From contig NC_080058.1 in assembly GCF_026212465.1 (NCBI RefSeq), forward strand, positions 8,361,485-8,425,484: a DNA stretch of 64,000 nucleotides, read 5' to 3'. The DNA comes from Amaranthus tricolor. Lineage: Eukaryota > Streptophyta > Magnoliopsida > Caryophyllales > Amaranthaceae. A program made the position numbers and the translations under genes. Positions within the stretch are counted from its first letter, which is position 1; every line of letters starts with the position of its first letter. The notes under the pieces were generated by a model. The model had not been told where the DNA came from. It worked only from the letters and a program-made list of their open reading frames with translations, and made no database searches. Positions 23,853-35,217 of the stretch are shown one piece after another.

Positions 23853-26800
23853 ATGGAAAATCCCAAACTATCACATACAACAATGCTTATCTTATATCTA
23901 AGCTTGGTTTTACTTTGGTGTAAATGTAATGCTCTAGCAAATCCAGGAAATGGAAACATCACTTCTATATTTCAGCTGGGTGACTCCCTCTCAGACACCG
24001 GAAACTTAATCATTGAGAGTCCCAATGGATTGGGTTTAGTCTTTTCTCGACGTCCATATGGTGTTTCCCTCTTTAATCACCCTACTGGTAGATGCTCTAA
24101 TGGACTTCTCATGATCGATTATTTGGGTAACTACTATCTTTTGTTTTTTGTTAGTGTATATAACATATTCTGGGTCTTTAACCATCAGCTTAAGTTTTTG
24201 GTTGAGTTGGTTTCTTGATATGGTATCAGAGCAAACATAATATGAAGTTACGAGTTCGAATCTCAACCACCCCTCATATTCAATGTTAGGGCTCTCGTGT
24301 GAGAAGGTGAGTTGGAGACTTAGAGTATATAACATATCCTAAGGCCTCAACTATCAACTTAAGCTTTTGGTTGAGTTGGTTTCTTGACATTTTTAGTTAT
24401 TTACACTTGAATTGTAAACATTACTCATTAATCAATCTTCTTTAACAATTTTCTCGAATATCTAAAGAAAATTATAGTTAAGTGAGAACTTATGTTAACA
24501 AATTTATAAACAGCTAGGGCATTAAATGTACCGCGATTAAATCCCTACTTAAACAAAGAAGCGATGTTCACACATGGAGCAAACTTCGCTGTCTCTGGTG
24601 CCACAGCATTGCCTGCAGAGTCTCTTGCGGATAGAAAAATTGTAAACCATGTCACAAATACTTCTCTCAGTGTACAACTTGATTGGATGTGGTCACATTT
24701 TAACTCCATTTGCTATGATGATCAAGGTATGTTTAATCATTTGATTTCTCAAGTCACTGAAAGATAAACCGAGTTTTTGGCTAATTTTGTAGTGTTACTT
24801 GTTAAATTGGGTTGAACTTATTGTCAATGTCAGCATATAATTAGTAAAATAAGACTTTTTGATTTTATCGACTAAACTTTCCAAAAACTCGACTTGAATA
24901 CTTAAACATGTCGTATTCTGCTAAAATTCGCTCACATGTGTTGGGACAGACTGTGCAGAAAAACTCCAGCGTTCTCTCATTATTGTTGGGGAAATTGGAA
25001 GCAATGACTATTTCTATGCATTTTCACAAGGGAAAAAGATGAAGGAGGTCTTTAGCATGATATTTGATGTTGTTGAATCTATAATTGAAGGCGTCATGGT
25101 ATGTTAATCTCTCTACACTAAAATTAAATATCAATTATAGATTTACTTAGTAATCGAAAACTTTTCATTTTTTCTCTTTCACTCCGCCTTAACCCAAATA
25201 AAAATATTCAATTTTTCTTAACAATCATAGATTGACATAGTGATTAAAGGATTTTCTTTTCATCCTTATGACATGAGTTCGTTTTTGACTCCTATATGAA
25301 TGATTAATTGTTTAGTTTCCTATTTTATACCGGTAAGGCTGTAATCTATAGGGAAGTTTCTGACCATACCCCTAAATTAAAAGAAAAAATCTGTATTTTT
25401 ATTTGTAAATTACAATTTGTCTAATTTTGTTGACAATCATAAATTTACTTAATGGTTGAACACTTTTCTTTTTTTTCTTTCACTTTGCTCTAACCCGAAT
25501 AAAAAACTATCAATTTTTATTGACAATCACGGATTGACATAATGACTATGTAATCACAGGACTTTCTTTTCATTTTTATGACATGAAATCGTTTCTAATT
25601 CTACGTACTCTAATGATTAATCGATTAATTCCCATTTGCGCACCAATAACCTATAGGGCATTTTCTGACCATACACCTAAATTAAAAAAAAATTGTTTTT
25701 ATTTCTAATTTACAATTGATCTAATTTTGTTCGTTCATTTTTATTAAAAATGTGAAGAGGATCATACAAATTGGAGCAAGAAAGATAATTGTGCCAGGAA
25801 TATTTCCTCTCGGATATTTCCCAGCTTATACCACAGCATTCCGAGCAAACAACTCTGCAAACTACAGAGAACACATTTTATTGAATAAAATGTCAGTCTT
25901 ACACAATCATGAGTTACAAAAGAGGCTCCGATTGCTGAATCAAGATTATAGGAATATTACCATTCTCTATGCTGATTATTACAATGTTTTTATGCGGCTT
26001 GTTCATAATGCTACTCATTTTGGTGCGTCTTCTCTCTTTATAATTAAAACACTTCTTTTAGTGTATGATAATTGGTTGTTGGTCGAAGCTGCTTGGTTGG
26101 GTTGATCAGCGGAAAGTTTTACTTATTCCGTTTTCTATTAATGTTATCAAGGAAATGTTCACGATGGTTAAAAAGTTAAATATTTTAAATGATGGATATA
26201 TTATTTGTTAAATAATAAAGTTAATTGAGAAAAAGTGTGAACTATAAACATTTTTAAAAATATTAAAATAAAGTTTGTGGAGAAAAAATCACAATTATTA
26301 AAAACTATTTAAATAAAGTTAGTGGAAAACATGTAAAAACCATAAGCAATATAAAATGTTAAAATAAAATTAATTGAAGATACATAAGGAACATAAACAT
26401 TAATAAAATATTAAAATTAGGATGCACAAGGTTAATTATGACAAAAATTTATTATATAAACAAAATACTTCTTTAAGGTTATGTTTGGAAATAAGTATTT
26501 TATTTTAAATTGTAGATTTCAATTATAAAATTATAAATAAAGAATTTGAGAATGACAACGCGTGGGAAGTCATTCTCAAAATTCTCAATTTTAACTAACT
26601 TTAATACAATGGTAGAATTGATACAAATCCAAATTTGGTGTTTATTGATTTATCAAACACTAAATTTAAGTGAATTCTAGATTTCCACATGAAATATCAT
26701 TCCCAAAAATTGCATAAGGGAATAATAAATAATAAGGCATATAAAATGACAAATGAAAACATCATTTAGTAACAGAGTGGGTAGTTGAAAATTCAACTGT

Positions 26801-27306
26801 TTAAACCAGATTTTTGATAATAAGTAGTTGTTGGTTTGGATCAAATCTAGGCCCAATAAAAAGGTAGTGATTAGAGTCTTTTGATTTTGACTTAAAAGAT
26901 AACATAAAAGTCATTTATCAAATATATTTTTCTTAAATTGACCAATAAAAAAAAGCCGAAACCAACAAGAGTCAATTGTCAAATATGCACTTTATATGGC
27001 TTTCGTCTTGAAGGGGTTTGGAACATTAGATATACGTAATCTTATTCTTATCTTTATTGGTTTGTCTATTGATATTTGTTAGGGTTCAATGGCACATCTG
27101 ACGTACGGAAAGCATGTTGTGGAGTTGGCGGAAGATTAAGCTTTAATTTGAGTAGGCTGTGTGGAGCAAGGGGAGTTCCAGTTTGTGCAAACCCAGATGA
27201 ATATATCATCTGGGATGGAATTAATTTGACTCAAAGAGCATATAGAATTTTGGCGCGATGGTTCTTCCGCAGTACAATCTCTCATTTAATTCAGTCATCA
27301 TACTGA
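23853..27306 (+). CDS. GDSL esterase/lipase-like protein with altered catalytic His
   Basis: Five exons (23853-24126, 24514-24726, 24950-25098, 25758-26022, 27083-27306) join in phase to give 374 residues, the usual size for plant GDSL lipases of the SGNH fold. Residues 1 to about 29 form a secretory signal peptide. Block I is QLGDSLSDTGN with Ser45; the oxyanion-hole region is GANFAVSGATALP; the GxND block is GEIGSNDY with Asn181. Block V reads WDGINLTQ, where the family has WDGIH(x)TE. So Asp345 is kept but the catalytic His is Asn348 (codon AAT at 27223-27225). The protein may therefore be inactive or use another base. Several N-glycosylation sequons fit secretion. Intron 1 carries a TRIM element and intron 3 a 300-bp tandem duplication. 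Every exon is open, so this looks like an expressed gene rather than a decayed one. Confidence 0.88.
24149..24389 (+). mobile_element. TRIM retroelement in GDSL intron 1
   Basis: Two direct repeats of about 70 bp both contain GTATATAACATAT and TTTTGGTTGAGTTGGTTTCTTGA (24149-24220 and about 24320-24389). They bracket a tiny interior. TGGTATCAGAGC, the primer-binding site complementary to initiator tRNA-Met, follows the first repeat directly at 24221-24232. This layout defines a terminal-repeat retrotransposon in miniature. It lies in the same direction as the gene. Flanking T-runs could be the target duplication but are not diagnostic. Confidence 0.75.
25131..25732 (+). repeat. Tandem duplication, two units of about 300 bp, in GDSL intron 3
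   Basis: Unit one (about 25131-25430) and unit two (about 25433-25732) share the same landmarks in order: ATAGATTTACTTAGTAAT / ATAAATTTACTTAATGGT, then TTTCTTTTCAT, ATGACATGA, TATAGGG, CTGACCATAC, CCTAAATTAAA and CTAATTTTGT. They differ by many substitutions and small indels, so the duplication is not recent. It approximately doubles the intron length. Confidence 0.75.
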
Positions 27307-27497
27307 CATTAATCAACGTCCTTTTCTTCTATTTGTTGAGAATTTAGGAATAATATTAGTCTTATTATCATCTTTGATGAAGTGATTTACATGTAATTAG
27401 TATAAAAATTCGTACAATGTATGAAGTTTTTAGTATAATATTAATTTTAATTGTAAATTTATGATTAAGATGCAATATTGAATTATAATAATTTAAA

Positions 27498-28095
27498 GGA
27501 AAATTCTATATAGTAGTATCCAACTTTCATAAAATATCAGTTATAGTATTTTTGTAAGATTTTTTTCACATGGTAGCATCCAGTTTATGCACTATCTATC
27601 TGCCGTAGTATTTTCCGTTAAATTCTTGTTAATTTTTGTTTAATTCACCATTTTGTAAGATTTTTTCACATGGTAGCATCCAGTTTATGCTCTCAAATGT
27701 TTAATTCACCATTATGTTGTTAGTGCTTGAAATGCACCTTTGAACTTTGATAATAGTAGTTAAAAACATATGTATCGGTGCTTGAAATGCACCTTTTGAA
27801 CTTTATAATCCTTATTAAGTACATATGTATTAGTGCTTGGAATGCACCGTTTAAACTTATGAAATGCACCTTTTTGAATAGAGCGCTGATGAATTAAACG
27901 TTAAAATGGTGAATTAAATATCATGTGGAAAAATCTTATAAAATGGTGAATTAAACGGAAATTGACAAGAATATAACGAAAAATGCTATGAGAGTTAAAT
28001 AGTGCATTAGCTAGATGCTACCATGTGGTAAAATCTTGCAAAAGTGCTACCACTAGCGTTTCATGAAAATTGGATGCTACCATGTGGAATTTCCC
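27498..28095. mobile_element. Mutator-type fold-back MITE with 9-bp TSD
   Basis: The left end GGAAAATTCTATATAGTAG and the right end, reversed, GGGAAATTCCACATGGTAG start inverted repeats. These continue for about 100 bp through GTATCCAACTTTCAT and AAGATTTTTTCACATGG. A perfect 9-bp direct repeat TAATTTAAA flanks it at 27489-27497 and 28096-28104. The centre has several copies of GTGCTTGAAATGCACC. The element is non-coding and lies between the GDSL and KCS genes. Confidence 0.8.
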
Positions 28096-28673
28096 TAATT
28101 TAAATAAAATGTTGATTTGTAAAAAAAACTCAACAATGGTTGCCTGTACGGTTAATTTTAAGTCGAATGTGGAGGAGTGGTGATTATCTTTCACACTATG
28201 AACTTTAGAAAGAGTCCTAAAGGGATGAGGATCAGAGCTGAATGGGAATGTGTTTCTGAATGCCTCTTTTGAGAGCAAAAAGCAAAACGAGCATTAGGTA
28301 AATATAATTTGAAAAATAAGCTTCTAGCAAAGTCGTTATTATAGACAGCGACTTTAAACCCATATAAGCTATAAAGGTCGATTTCTAGGCTCACAGGGTC
28401 AATCGCAAGCATGGACATCGACTTGGACTTGCTATGCTCAAGACATGCTTGCAAAATACATTCACACATTAATTTAAGCCCTATTAGAGTTGTTTATACG
28501 CATTATAATCCATTGAAAAATGTTGTTTGCATGAGCAAATTAGTTCCTCCGTAATTTATGCTTCATGTAATTCCTATGCTTGCTCAAACAAACATAACCC
28601 TAGCTCTAATACTATAAATTATTAACATACCAAACACTTTTTATTGCAATATCTAAAATTAATCCATACAAAA
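28096..28673 (+). promoter_or_regulatory. Upstream region and TATA box of the KCS gene
   Basis: A TATA box CTATAAATT lies at 28612-28620, 54-60 bp before the start codon at 28674, implying a short leader of about 30 nt. The region otherwise holds no gene. The minus-strand frames at 28018-28469 have no domain similarity. Confidence 0.55.
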
Positions 28674-31372
28674 ATGGATGCACTTCTACAATTGGATCAC
28701 TATAATTTCTCTTGGATCATAGAAATAATCCTAAATTCATCATCCCACATAAAATTCATCCTTACTATTACCCTTATCATTTCCTTTATCTCCCTTACAC
28801 GAAAACGAACTCACATATACCTCATTGATTTTGCGTGCTTCCAACCACCCGCCTTCCATCGGATTTCCATAGGTGCATTCATAGAACACTCGTTCCTACG
28901 AGGAAAACACACGAAAACATCCGACACACACGAGTTCGAAAAGAAAGTAACGCTAAGATCAGGAATGGGAAATGAGACATATGCCCCTGTTGGAATGGAT
29001 TTCATTCCTTCTGAGGGGTGTTTAAAACGAGCTACCGATGAAGGGCAACTTGTTTTATTCACAATTGTTGAAAATCTCTTAACAAAACATAAGATCAATC
29101 CAAAAAATATTGATATTTTAGTGACTAATTGTGGGATTAATTGTCCAATTCCTTCAGTAGCTTCTGTTGTAATTAATAGATTTGGACTTAGGAGTAATGT
29201 GAGAAGTTATCATTTATCAGGAATGGGGTGTAGTGCTGGGATTTTAGCTATTAGTTTGGCAAAAGATTTGCTTAATGTTCATAAGAATTGTTTAGCATTA
29301 GTGCTTAGTAGTGAGATAATTTGTTCTAATGTTTATCATGGGAAGCAAAAGTCTATGCTTCTTGCTAATTGTTTATTTAGGATGGGTGGTGCTGGTGTTT
29401 TGCTCTCTAATAGGAAAGTTGATAGAAATGCGGCTAAGTATGAGCTTCAACATATTGTTCGAACCCATCTTGGTGCCCAAGATGATGCTTATGGGTATGC
29501 ATATATTATATCATTTTACGGTATATATAGTCATAATCATAATCATAGTCATAGTCATATCGCTATTTTACTCATTTATACATTTTTACCTTTCTTTTCT
29601 TATTTTATTTATTTTTATTTTTATTTTTATTTATTTATTTTTTATTTCTTTCTTTATATGTTTTTATTTTTATTTTATCTTTATTTTTATTTTGAGTTTA
29701 ATGTTTATTGTTAATGGCCATCGTGTGTGTAAGTTGCAGGCTTTCCGAATAATTGCAGTTTCTGACGCTCTTTGAAGAGTTTCCTTGAGCCGAGGGACTC
29801 TTTGACCTCATTCTCCCTTATGGGTATGAGTTGCCGTTGTCCTTCCTTCTCCAGACCATAATCATAGTTTTCCTATGAGCGGGATACACTAGATATGATG
29901 ATAATAATGATAATGATGATAGTTATAGTCATAGTCATCAACCCAGTATTCCGTACAAGTTAGGGTAGCGGACAGATCATACTCATACTCATACTCTAAG
30001 GAGAAATATGCACGCTCCATTTTACATTATACATCTATTTATGTAGAGGTGTCATTAGGGATGGGCATGGATCTTAAATCCTAATGGTCTAGACCCAATT
30101 CGACATTGGATCCACCTATTTTTGGACTAATAGGTTTCGAGTCGGATCAGAGTCCATGATCTTAGGGTTCAGGTCTAGATCCGAGTCCACTCTTTTTGAG
30201 ACCCAAATCCGACCCATATTGTTCAGTGTAATGATCTTAGGGTTCGAATATGCGTCCATGATCTTAGGGTCTGTATCACGTATCAAATGTATGAGCAAAG
30301 TGAGCAATTATTCAGCTTCTAAATTTGAAGGAGCATTAGCTTCATATATTTTTATGTTGTTTTGATAATAATGATGTCCTTGATAAAAATAAAAATATTA
30401 ATAATAAAGTATTTTAAATTAAAATTTAAACTAGTTATTGGAAATATAAGAAGCAACTCAGCCAATAGCTTAACAGCTTAAGTTAATGATTTTAGCCTTA
30501 AGATGCGATGTATACTCTATCACGCCCCTTTTCACAATAACCCTTTAGGTTGAAAGTGTAGATACAACTCACGTCCTCCTCATACATCCGTCCACATAGC
30601 ACTAGATATTTCATTAGATTGAAATTGTGAGGGGTGGATCAGATGAGCAATTCAAACTCATGAACTTCTGTTATGTTGACTTTTGGTATTATTCCAAAGA
30701 ATCAACTAAAAAAAATTTAAGCTGATGCTAGCTAGTAGTCCAAAATATGTTATATACTCTTATCAAATTGCATTGTAAATTTATTGAATAAAATTAATTT
30801 GCTACATTTACAGATGTGTGTACCAAAAAGCTGATGAGGAAGGCAATGAAGGGATTAGTCTCTCCAGGTCAATAGTTCATGTAGCAGGAAAAGCATTGGA
30901 AAGCAACCTAACAACCCTTGGGCCTTTAGTGTTACCTTACTCAGAACAATTCCGATTCGGCATTCATTTCTTGAAGAACAAGTTAACTAAGATCAAATTA
31001 AGTCCCTTTGTCCCAAAATTTAAAAAGGCATTTGATCATTTTTGCATCCATGCAGGAGGGAAAGCGGTGATCGAATCGATAAAAAAGAGTTTGAGTTTAA
31101 GTGATAGAGATGTAGAAGCATCTAAGATGACACTATATAGGTATGGTAACACTTCATCATCCTCAACTTGGTATTCTTTATGCTATCTTGAAGCTAAAGG
31201 GAGAATTAAGAAGGGTGATAAGGTTTTTCAATTGTGTTTTGGGAGTGGATTTAAATGTAATAGTGCTGTTTGGAAGTGTATTTCTAAGAATGTTAGTAAG
31301 GATGTTTCTAATGCATGGTCTGATAGGATAAATAGGTATCCTGTTGATGTGCCTGAAGTTATTGAACATTGA
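28674..31372 (+). CDS. 3-ketoacyl-CoA synthase (very-long-chain fatty acid elongase)
   Basis: Two exons (28674-29494, 30814-31372) encode 459 residues, within the plant KCS range (about 450-530). The enzyme condenses malonyl-CoA with long-chain acyl-CoA in the ER elongase complex, feeding waxes, suberin, sphingolipids or seed oils. The start is the Met of MDALLQ; the frame is open further upstream but without an ATG. Features: a hydrophobic N-terminal membrane segment (about residues 26-41), the FAE1_CUT1_RppA domain, catalytic Cys186 in SGMGCSAG, NCLFRMGGAGVLLSN, and in exon 2 catalytic His353 in HFCIHAGGKAV and Asn386 in YGNTSSSSTWY, then FGSGFKCNSAVW. All three catalytic residues are intact. 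The junction G/CVYQKADEEG matches the usual (K)CVYQ segment. I do not assign an isoform. Confidence 0.9.
29495..30813 (+). other. KCS intron with low-complexity and repeat debris
   Basis: The 1.3 kb intron contains a T-rich ATTTATTTTTATTTTT tract (29590-29700), CATAATCATAGTCATAG runs (29533-29560), and three copies of CATGATCTTAGGGT (30155, 30231, 30256). TAGGGATGGGCATGG near 30057 resembles a hAT terminus but no partner end was found. Frames read across the donor site are not coding. Confidence 0.5.
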
Positions 31373-31739
31373 ACATAAATGTAAGAGAAGATGCTTGTTT
31401 GGAGTAGTTTTGTTATGTATAGATAGTGTTGTAACAAATCTAAACGCTATTAACATGAACACAAGTGATGAACTTGATTAAAACAATGCAACTTCAAACA
31501 TTTCTATTAGGCTTGTTAAAAACTAACTTGACCTGCTAATCTAATCTACGTCTAATCTAAAATACGTGTGTTTGGGTTGAGATTTATTGCCCAATTAAGT
31601 AAATGGGTTGATCCGACTTCATCTATTTATTTGTGTTAAGGTTAAAATTTTAAACTTAAAAAAAAAAAATTATATGACTCAATTAATTTAGAGATTTGAG
31701 ACTTGGTTGCATGCAATAGGAAAATTGGCTTGGCACATC

Positions 31740-32170
31740 TCATTCACACGTGAAGGATAAACTTAATGCTCCGATTACTTCAAGTAGGACATATAATAAT
31801 GTATGCTCTATGAAGGATAAACTTATTGTTGGGTTCAAGAACTCCTATTCTTTTATTTTAAAATCATCTATAAAGAATTGGTTGGCTCAAATTTTATTGC
31901 TAGATGGAGCAAGCTTTCTTGGCATAGGCAATTCGTCCCAAGAGGAAATTTATTGTATGGCTAGTTATCATTTTTTGTGGTAATGTTGTCGTTGATACCT
32001 ATTATTTATGTGGCAGTGCATCTGAATATCTGCTGCAATCCTTGATCGTATTGCTACTAGGAAATGAAAATGCTTTGCACTTAGAAGGAAGATTATAATT
32101 ACAAAAAGTGTAGTCTTACCTATTATTTAATGTGCTAGAAATGAGGTCATACGGTATTCTAAAACTGCCT
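31740..32170 (+). pseudogene. Possible LINE reverse-transcriptase 3' (zf-RVT) remnant
   Basis: A degraded frame contains KDKLN-type sequence, then in shifted frames WHRQFVP and later YYLCGSASEYLLQS. This resembles the C-x2-C zinc-binding tail of plant L1-type LINE polymerases. Stops and frameshifts interrupt it, and no poly(A) tail or target duplication was identified. The similarity is weak and is judged by eye. Confidence 0.3.
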
Positions 32171-32498
32171 CTGCTGATAACGTGATGAAAACAATAAAAA
32201 GTGAAACTCTCGTATCTTAACCATTCTTGTCAAAGGTCTCTGTCTTGAATCTTCTTGATTTGAAAACATTTTTGATATATTTGATGTATAACTTTTATGT
32301 TTGTACTAGTATACAAACTCGTGCAACATACGAAGTTATTAGTATAAAAGTATACATAAATATAAATTTTAAATAGAGATGTAATTACATATTATCAGTA
32401 TAAAATTATGTTAAACAATATGTCGACTACGTCCATAGGCATGGGGTACTTGAGTTAGGCTGATTGTTTCCTCATTGTTGGAGTGTACTTCTTTAGTT

Positions 32499-32632
32499 GG
32501 TCATATATCATCATCTTCTTCATTGTTCATATTCATGCAGTTCAAAAAAAAAAGAGAGAGAGAGAAAAACTCTCTTGGTTTGTCATATATTACCATCTTT
32601 AAATTATTCATATTCATGCAGTTAAAAAAAAA
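32499..32632 (+). repeat. Two-unit tandem duplication ending in A-runs
   Basis: GTCATATATCATCATCTT...ATTCATATTCATGCAGTT followed by an A-run occurs twice (from about 32501 and 32582). A GA-rich microsatellite lies between the units. Confidence 0.55.
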
Positions 32633-33651
32633 ATGGTGTGGCTGTGAGTTTATGAATAAAATGGTTTAGCAATTGGGAGTAGTTTCAAAAAAAAAAATAA
32701 AAATAAAAATAAAAAAAAAATAAATAAAAATATAAAAATAAAAAATAAAAATTTTATTTACATCTTTTAATTTGTTGTACTTTTTCGCCTTTACAAGTTG
32801 TACATCTCTAATAACTTGATGATGATATGACGGTACTTTCCATTAGTTGGGTTGGTTCGGTAGTTATGAGTTGAAGTTATTTGGAGTTGTTTTTAGCCTC
32901 ATCTTTAGGCTACGTTACTTTTTTAGATTATGCTCCCCTAAAATAGACTTCCAGCTCGCATACTTTCAAAATTTTATCCTACCTTTGACCCACACCCCAT
33001 TACAAGCTCAATAAAGACCTTCTTGATAATCATGCAGTTATATGTGCTTCCTCGATTTAATATCTTGCCAAGATTTGAGAGTATGTGCCGCATTTCTAGT
33101 CGACTTTTATAGGTCGAGTGATATTATTTTCCCCTTTAAACACATGAGTGTTGTTGAGATGGGAGGGTGCCTTATTAGCATTTTAGGCTACAAAAATTAA
33201 TTCATATGCACATCTTTTGCATATTTGTGGGCGGAGAGCGATCGAGTACATTTTATACTCGCCACAAATAGAGGAGTGTCACCCGTGAGAACTCTTTCCT
33301 TGATTCCTCGTTATTCCTTAGTGATAAGGCTTGAATTTGCTTGTATGATATTTTACTCTTGGATAGGTATTGAATTATTTGAATGCTTTGATTGAGAGGA
33401 TGTGATCACAAGTGTTTTGCGATGTTGCTTTTATAGGATGAAGCATACTTTTATTCTTAGAACATTGTCTTGTTTACTTGAGGACAAGCAAAAGTTCGGC
33501 TCGGGGGAGTTTGATGTGTGTGTTTTATATACTATTTTCTACCATGCCCCCATTGCATTTTCATAGCATTTCTCGCGTATTTTGCTCAATTTTCTATTGG
33601 TTTTTATGCTTGGTTGGAGTGTTTGTTTCCTATCTATTTTGTAGGTACAAA

Positions 33652-34727
33652 TAGGGATGAAGGCGGGGCGGGGATGGGTCCCGGTTTGATGGGTCATGGG
33701 GCGGGTACGGGTATAAAATTCATACCCACCGCGGGGATGGGGATGGGGATGGGTTTTAGGTGATACCCGCCCCATCCCCGCCCCGCCCCGCCCCACCCCG
33801 CCCCACCCGCCCCGTCTCACGAAATGTACAAATTTTGAGAATTGGAATACCCTAAATTATTTTTCAAATTTCTGAAAACCTTGAATTATTTTCAAATTTT
33901 TTTAAAAACTTTAAAAACCCCGTTTGATGTGATCTTAAGTGTGAAGGTAGATGGATTAAAAGGATTATATTGTGTGATCTTCAGTTTGGATACTTGTATA
34001 CTGATCTTCAGTATTGTGGTCTTCAACTAGATGTGATCTTCAGTTTTTAATTTGTGTAATATTTGTATACTGATGGTTACTGATGCCTATAATTAAGTTT
34101 GGATATAAATTTATGTATTGTGGGTGATTATATTGTTATTAATTTCATATTTTCATGATGCTTCATTTACTCACAAGGTTTTTGGTAAAATGTTTGTTTT
34201 GTAATTTGATCGGATCTCTGGTTTCGTCAATAATATTTCATTATTCTGATATTTTTAGCGGTTCATTTAGTTGAATTAATGAGTGTTAATAAAAACATAA
34301 TGTGATTCAGCCATGAATACTACTTCATAAGGTCTAAGATCATGTTTTTTAGAGTAAGGTTTATAATCATGTTTTTTCTATTTTTTATCCTTTTTTCTCA
34401 ATAAAATTTGTTTATATTCATTACGAGTTGTGTAGAGGTAGGCGATATTAAGTGATGATTAGACGGGGATTTGAAAATAAATATGTGACACAGATGGGTA
34501 TTAAGCGGGGATTTGACGGGTGGTGGGACGGGTAAAATGGATATTAGACGGGGATGGATACCCAGATGGGGATGGGGATGGGGATGGTATTGGGTACAAA
34601 CCCATCGGGGTGGGGACGGGGAAAAAAATTATACCCGCCGCGGGGATGGGGATTGATTTACCAGATGGGGATGGGGATGGTAACGCCAATACCCGCCCCG
34701 CCCCGCCCCGCCCCGTTTGCATCCCTA
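33652..34727. mobile_element. hAT-type non-autonomous element with GC-rich ends, copy B
   Basis: The left end TAGGGATGAAGGCGGGGC and the right end CCCCGTTTGCATCCCTA are inverted repeats. An exact 8-bp duplication GGTACAAA flanks it (33644-33651, 34728-34735). Relative to copy A at 18884-19549 it is in the opposite orientation and contains about 400 bp more interior (roughly 33925-34330). It may therefore be closer to the parent element. It is nested inside the gypsy LTR, so it is the younger insertion. Glycine/proline-rich frames across the GC-rich ends are artefacts. Confidence 0.9.
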
Positions 34728-34830
34728 GGTACAAAGCTCTAATTATGCTAGGAATCGACTCTTGGAGCGAGATTTGCAAGTTGGAAGGACATAAGCTACT
34801 CAAAGGGTCATTTTTATGCTGACCAGGTCT

Positions 34831-35217
34831 CATACCCGGGTGGGTTTCCACATACCCGACCGGGTTTGCACTTGGCACTTAGAAGAATTCGAAGATGCCA
34901 TTTGGAAGAAAAAGATGCCACTCGCACCCGGGTGGGTTTCCACATACCCGGCCGGGTGAGCCTCTCATACCCGGGTGGGTTTCCACATATCCGGCCGGGT
35001 GAGCCTCTCATACCCGAATGGGTTTTCACATACCCGGCCAGGCTTCCATTGAAGATCAAAATGCTCTGCTGCGCACCCGGGCGGGTTTCCTCTTACCCGA
35101 CCGGGTTTACTCCTGAACTTAGAAAATTTTTGGTCTTGAAGAATTAGTTATGCTTCGCACCCACCCGGGTTTCCACATACCCGGCCGGGTCTCCACATAC
35201 CCGGCCGGGTCCTGCAG
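34831..35217. repeat. Array of CCCGGGTGGG / CCGGCCGGGT motifs in gypsy LTR
   Basis: Seven or so copies of a unit of about 30 bp (ACCCGGGTGGGTTTCCACAT then ACCCGGCCGGGT) occur near 34833, 34925, 34970, 35010, 35075, 35158 and 35187. They are partly head-to-tail with GAGCCTCTCAT spacers. The units are self-complementary at both ends and GC-rich in an AT-rich region. They lie upstream of the LTR TATA box, where LTR enhancers usually sit. Confidence 0.7.

Noticed and set aside
24221..24232. TGGTATCAGAGC as part of a tRNA gene
   Set aside because: No cloverleaf can be built. It is a primer-binding site between two TRIM repeats; the same word occurs as PBS in both copia elements.
28018..28469. Minus-strand frames between GDSL and KCS
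   Set aside because: They overlap the Mutator-type MITE and the KCS promoter, with no similarity or splice support.
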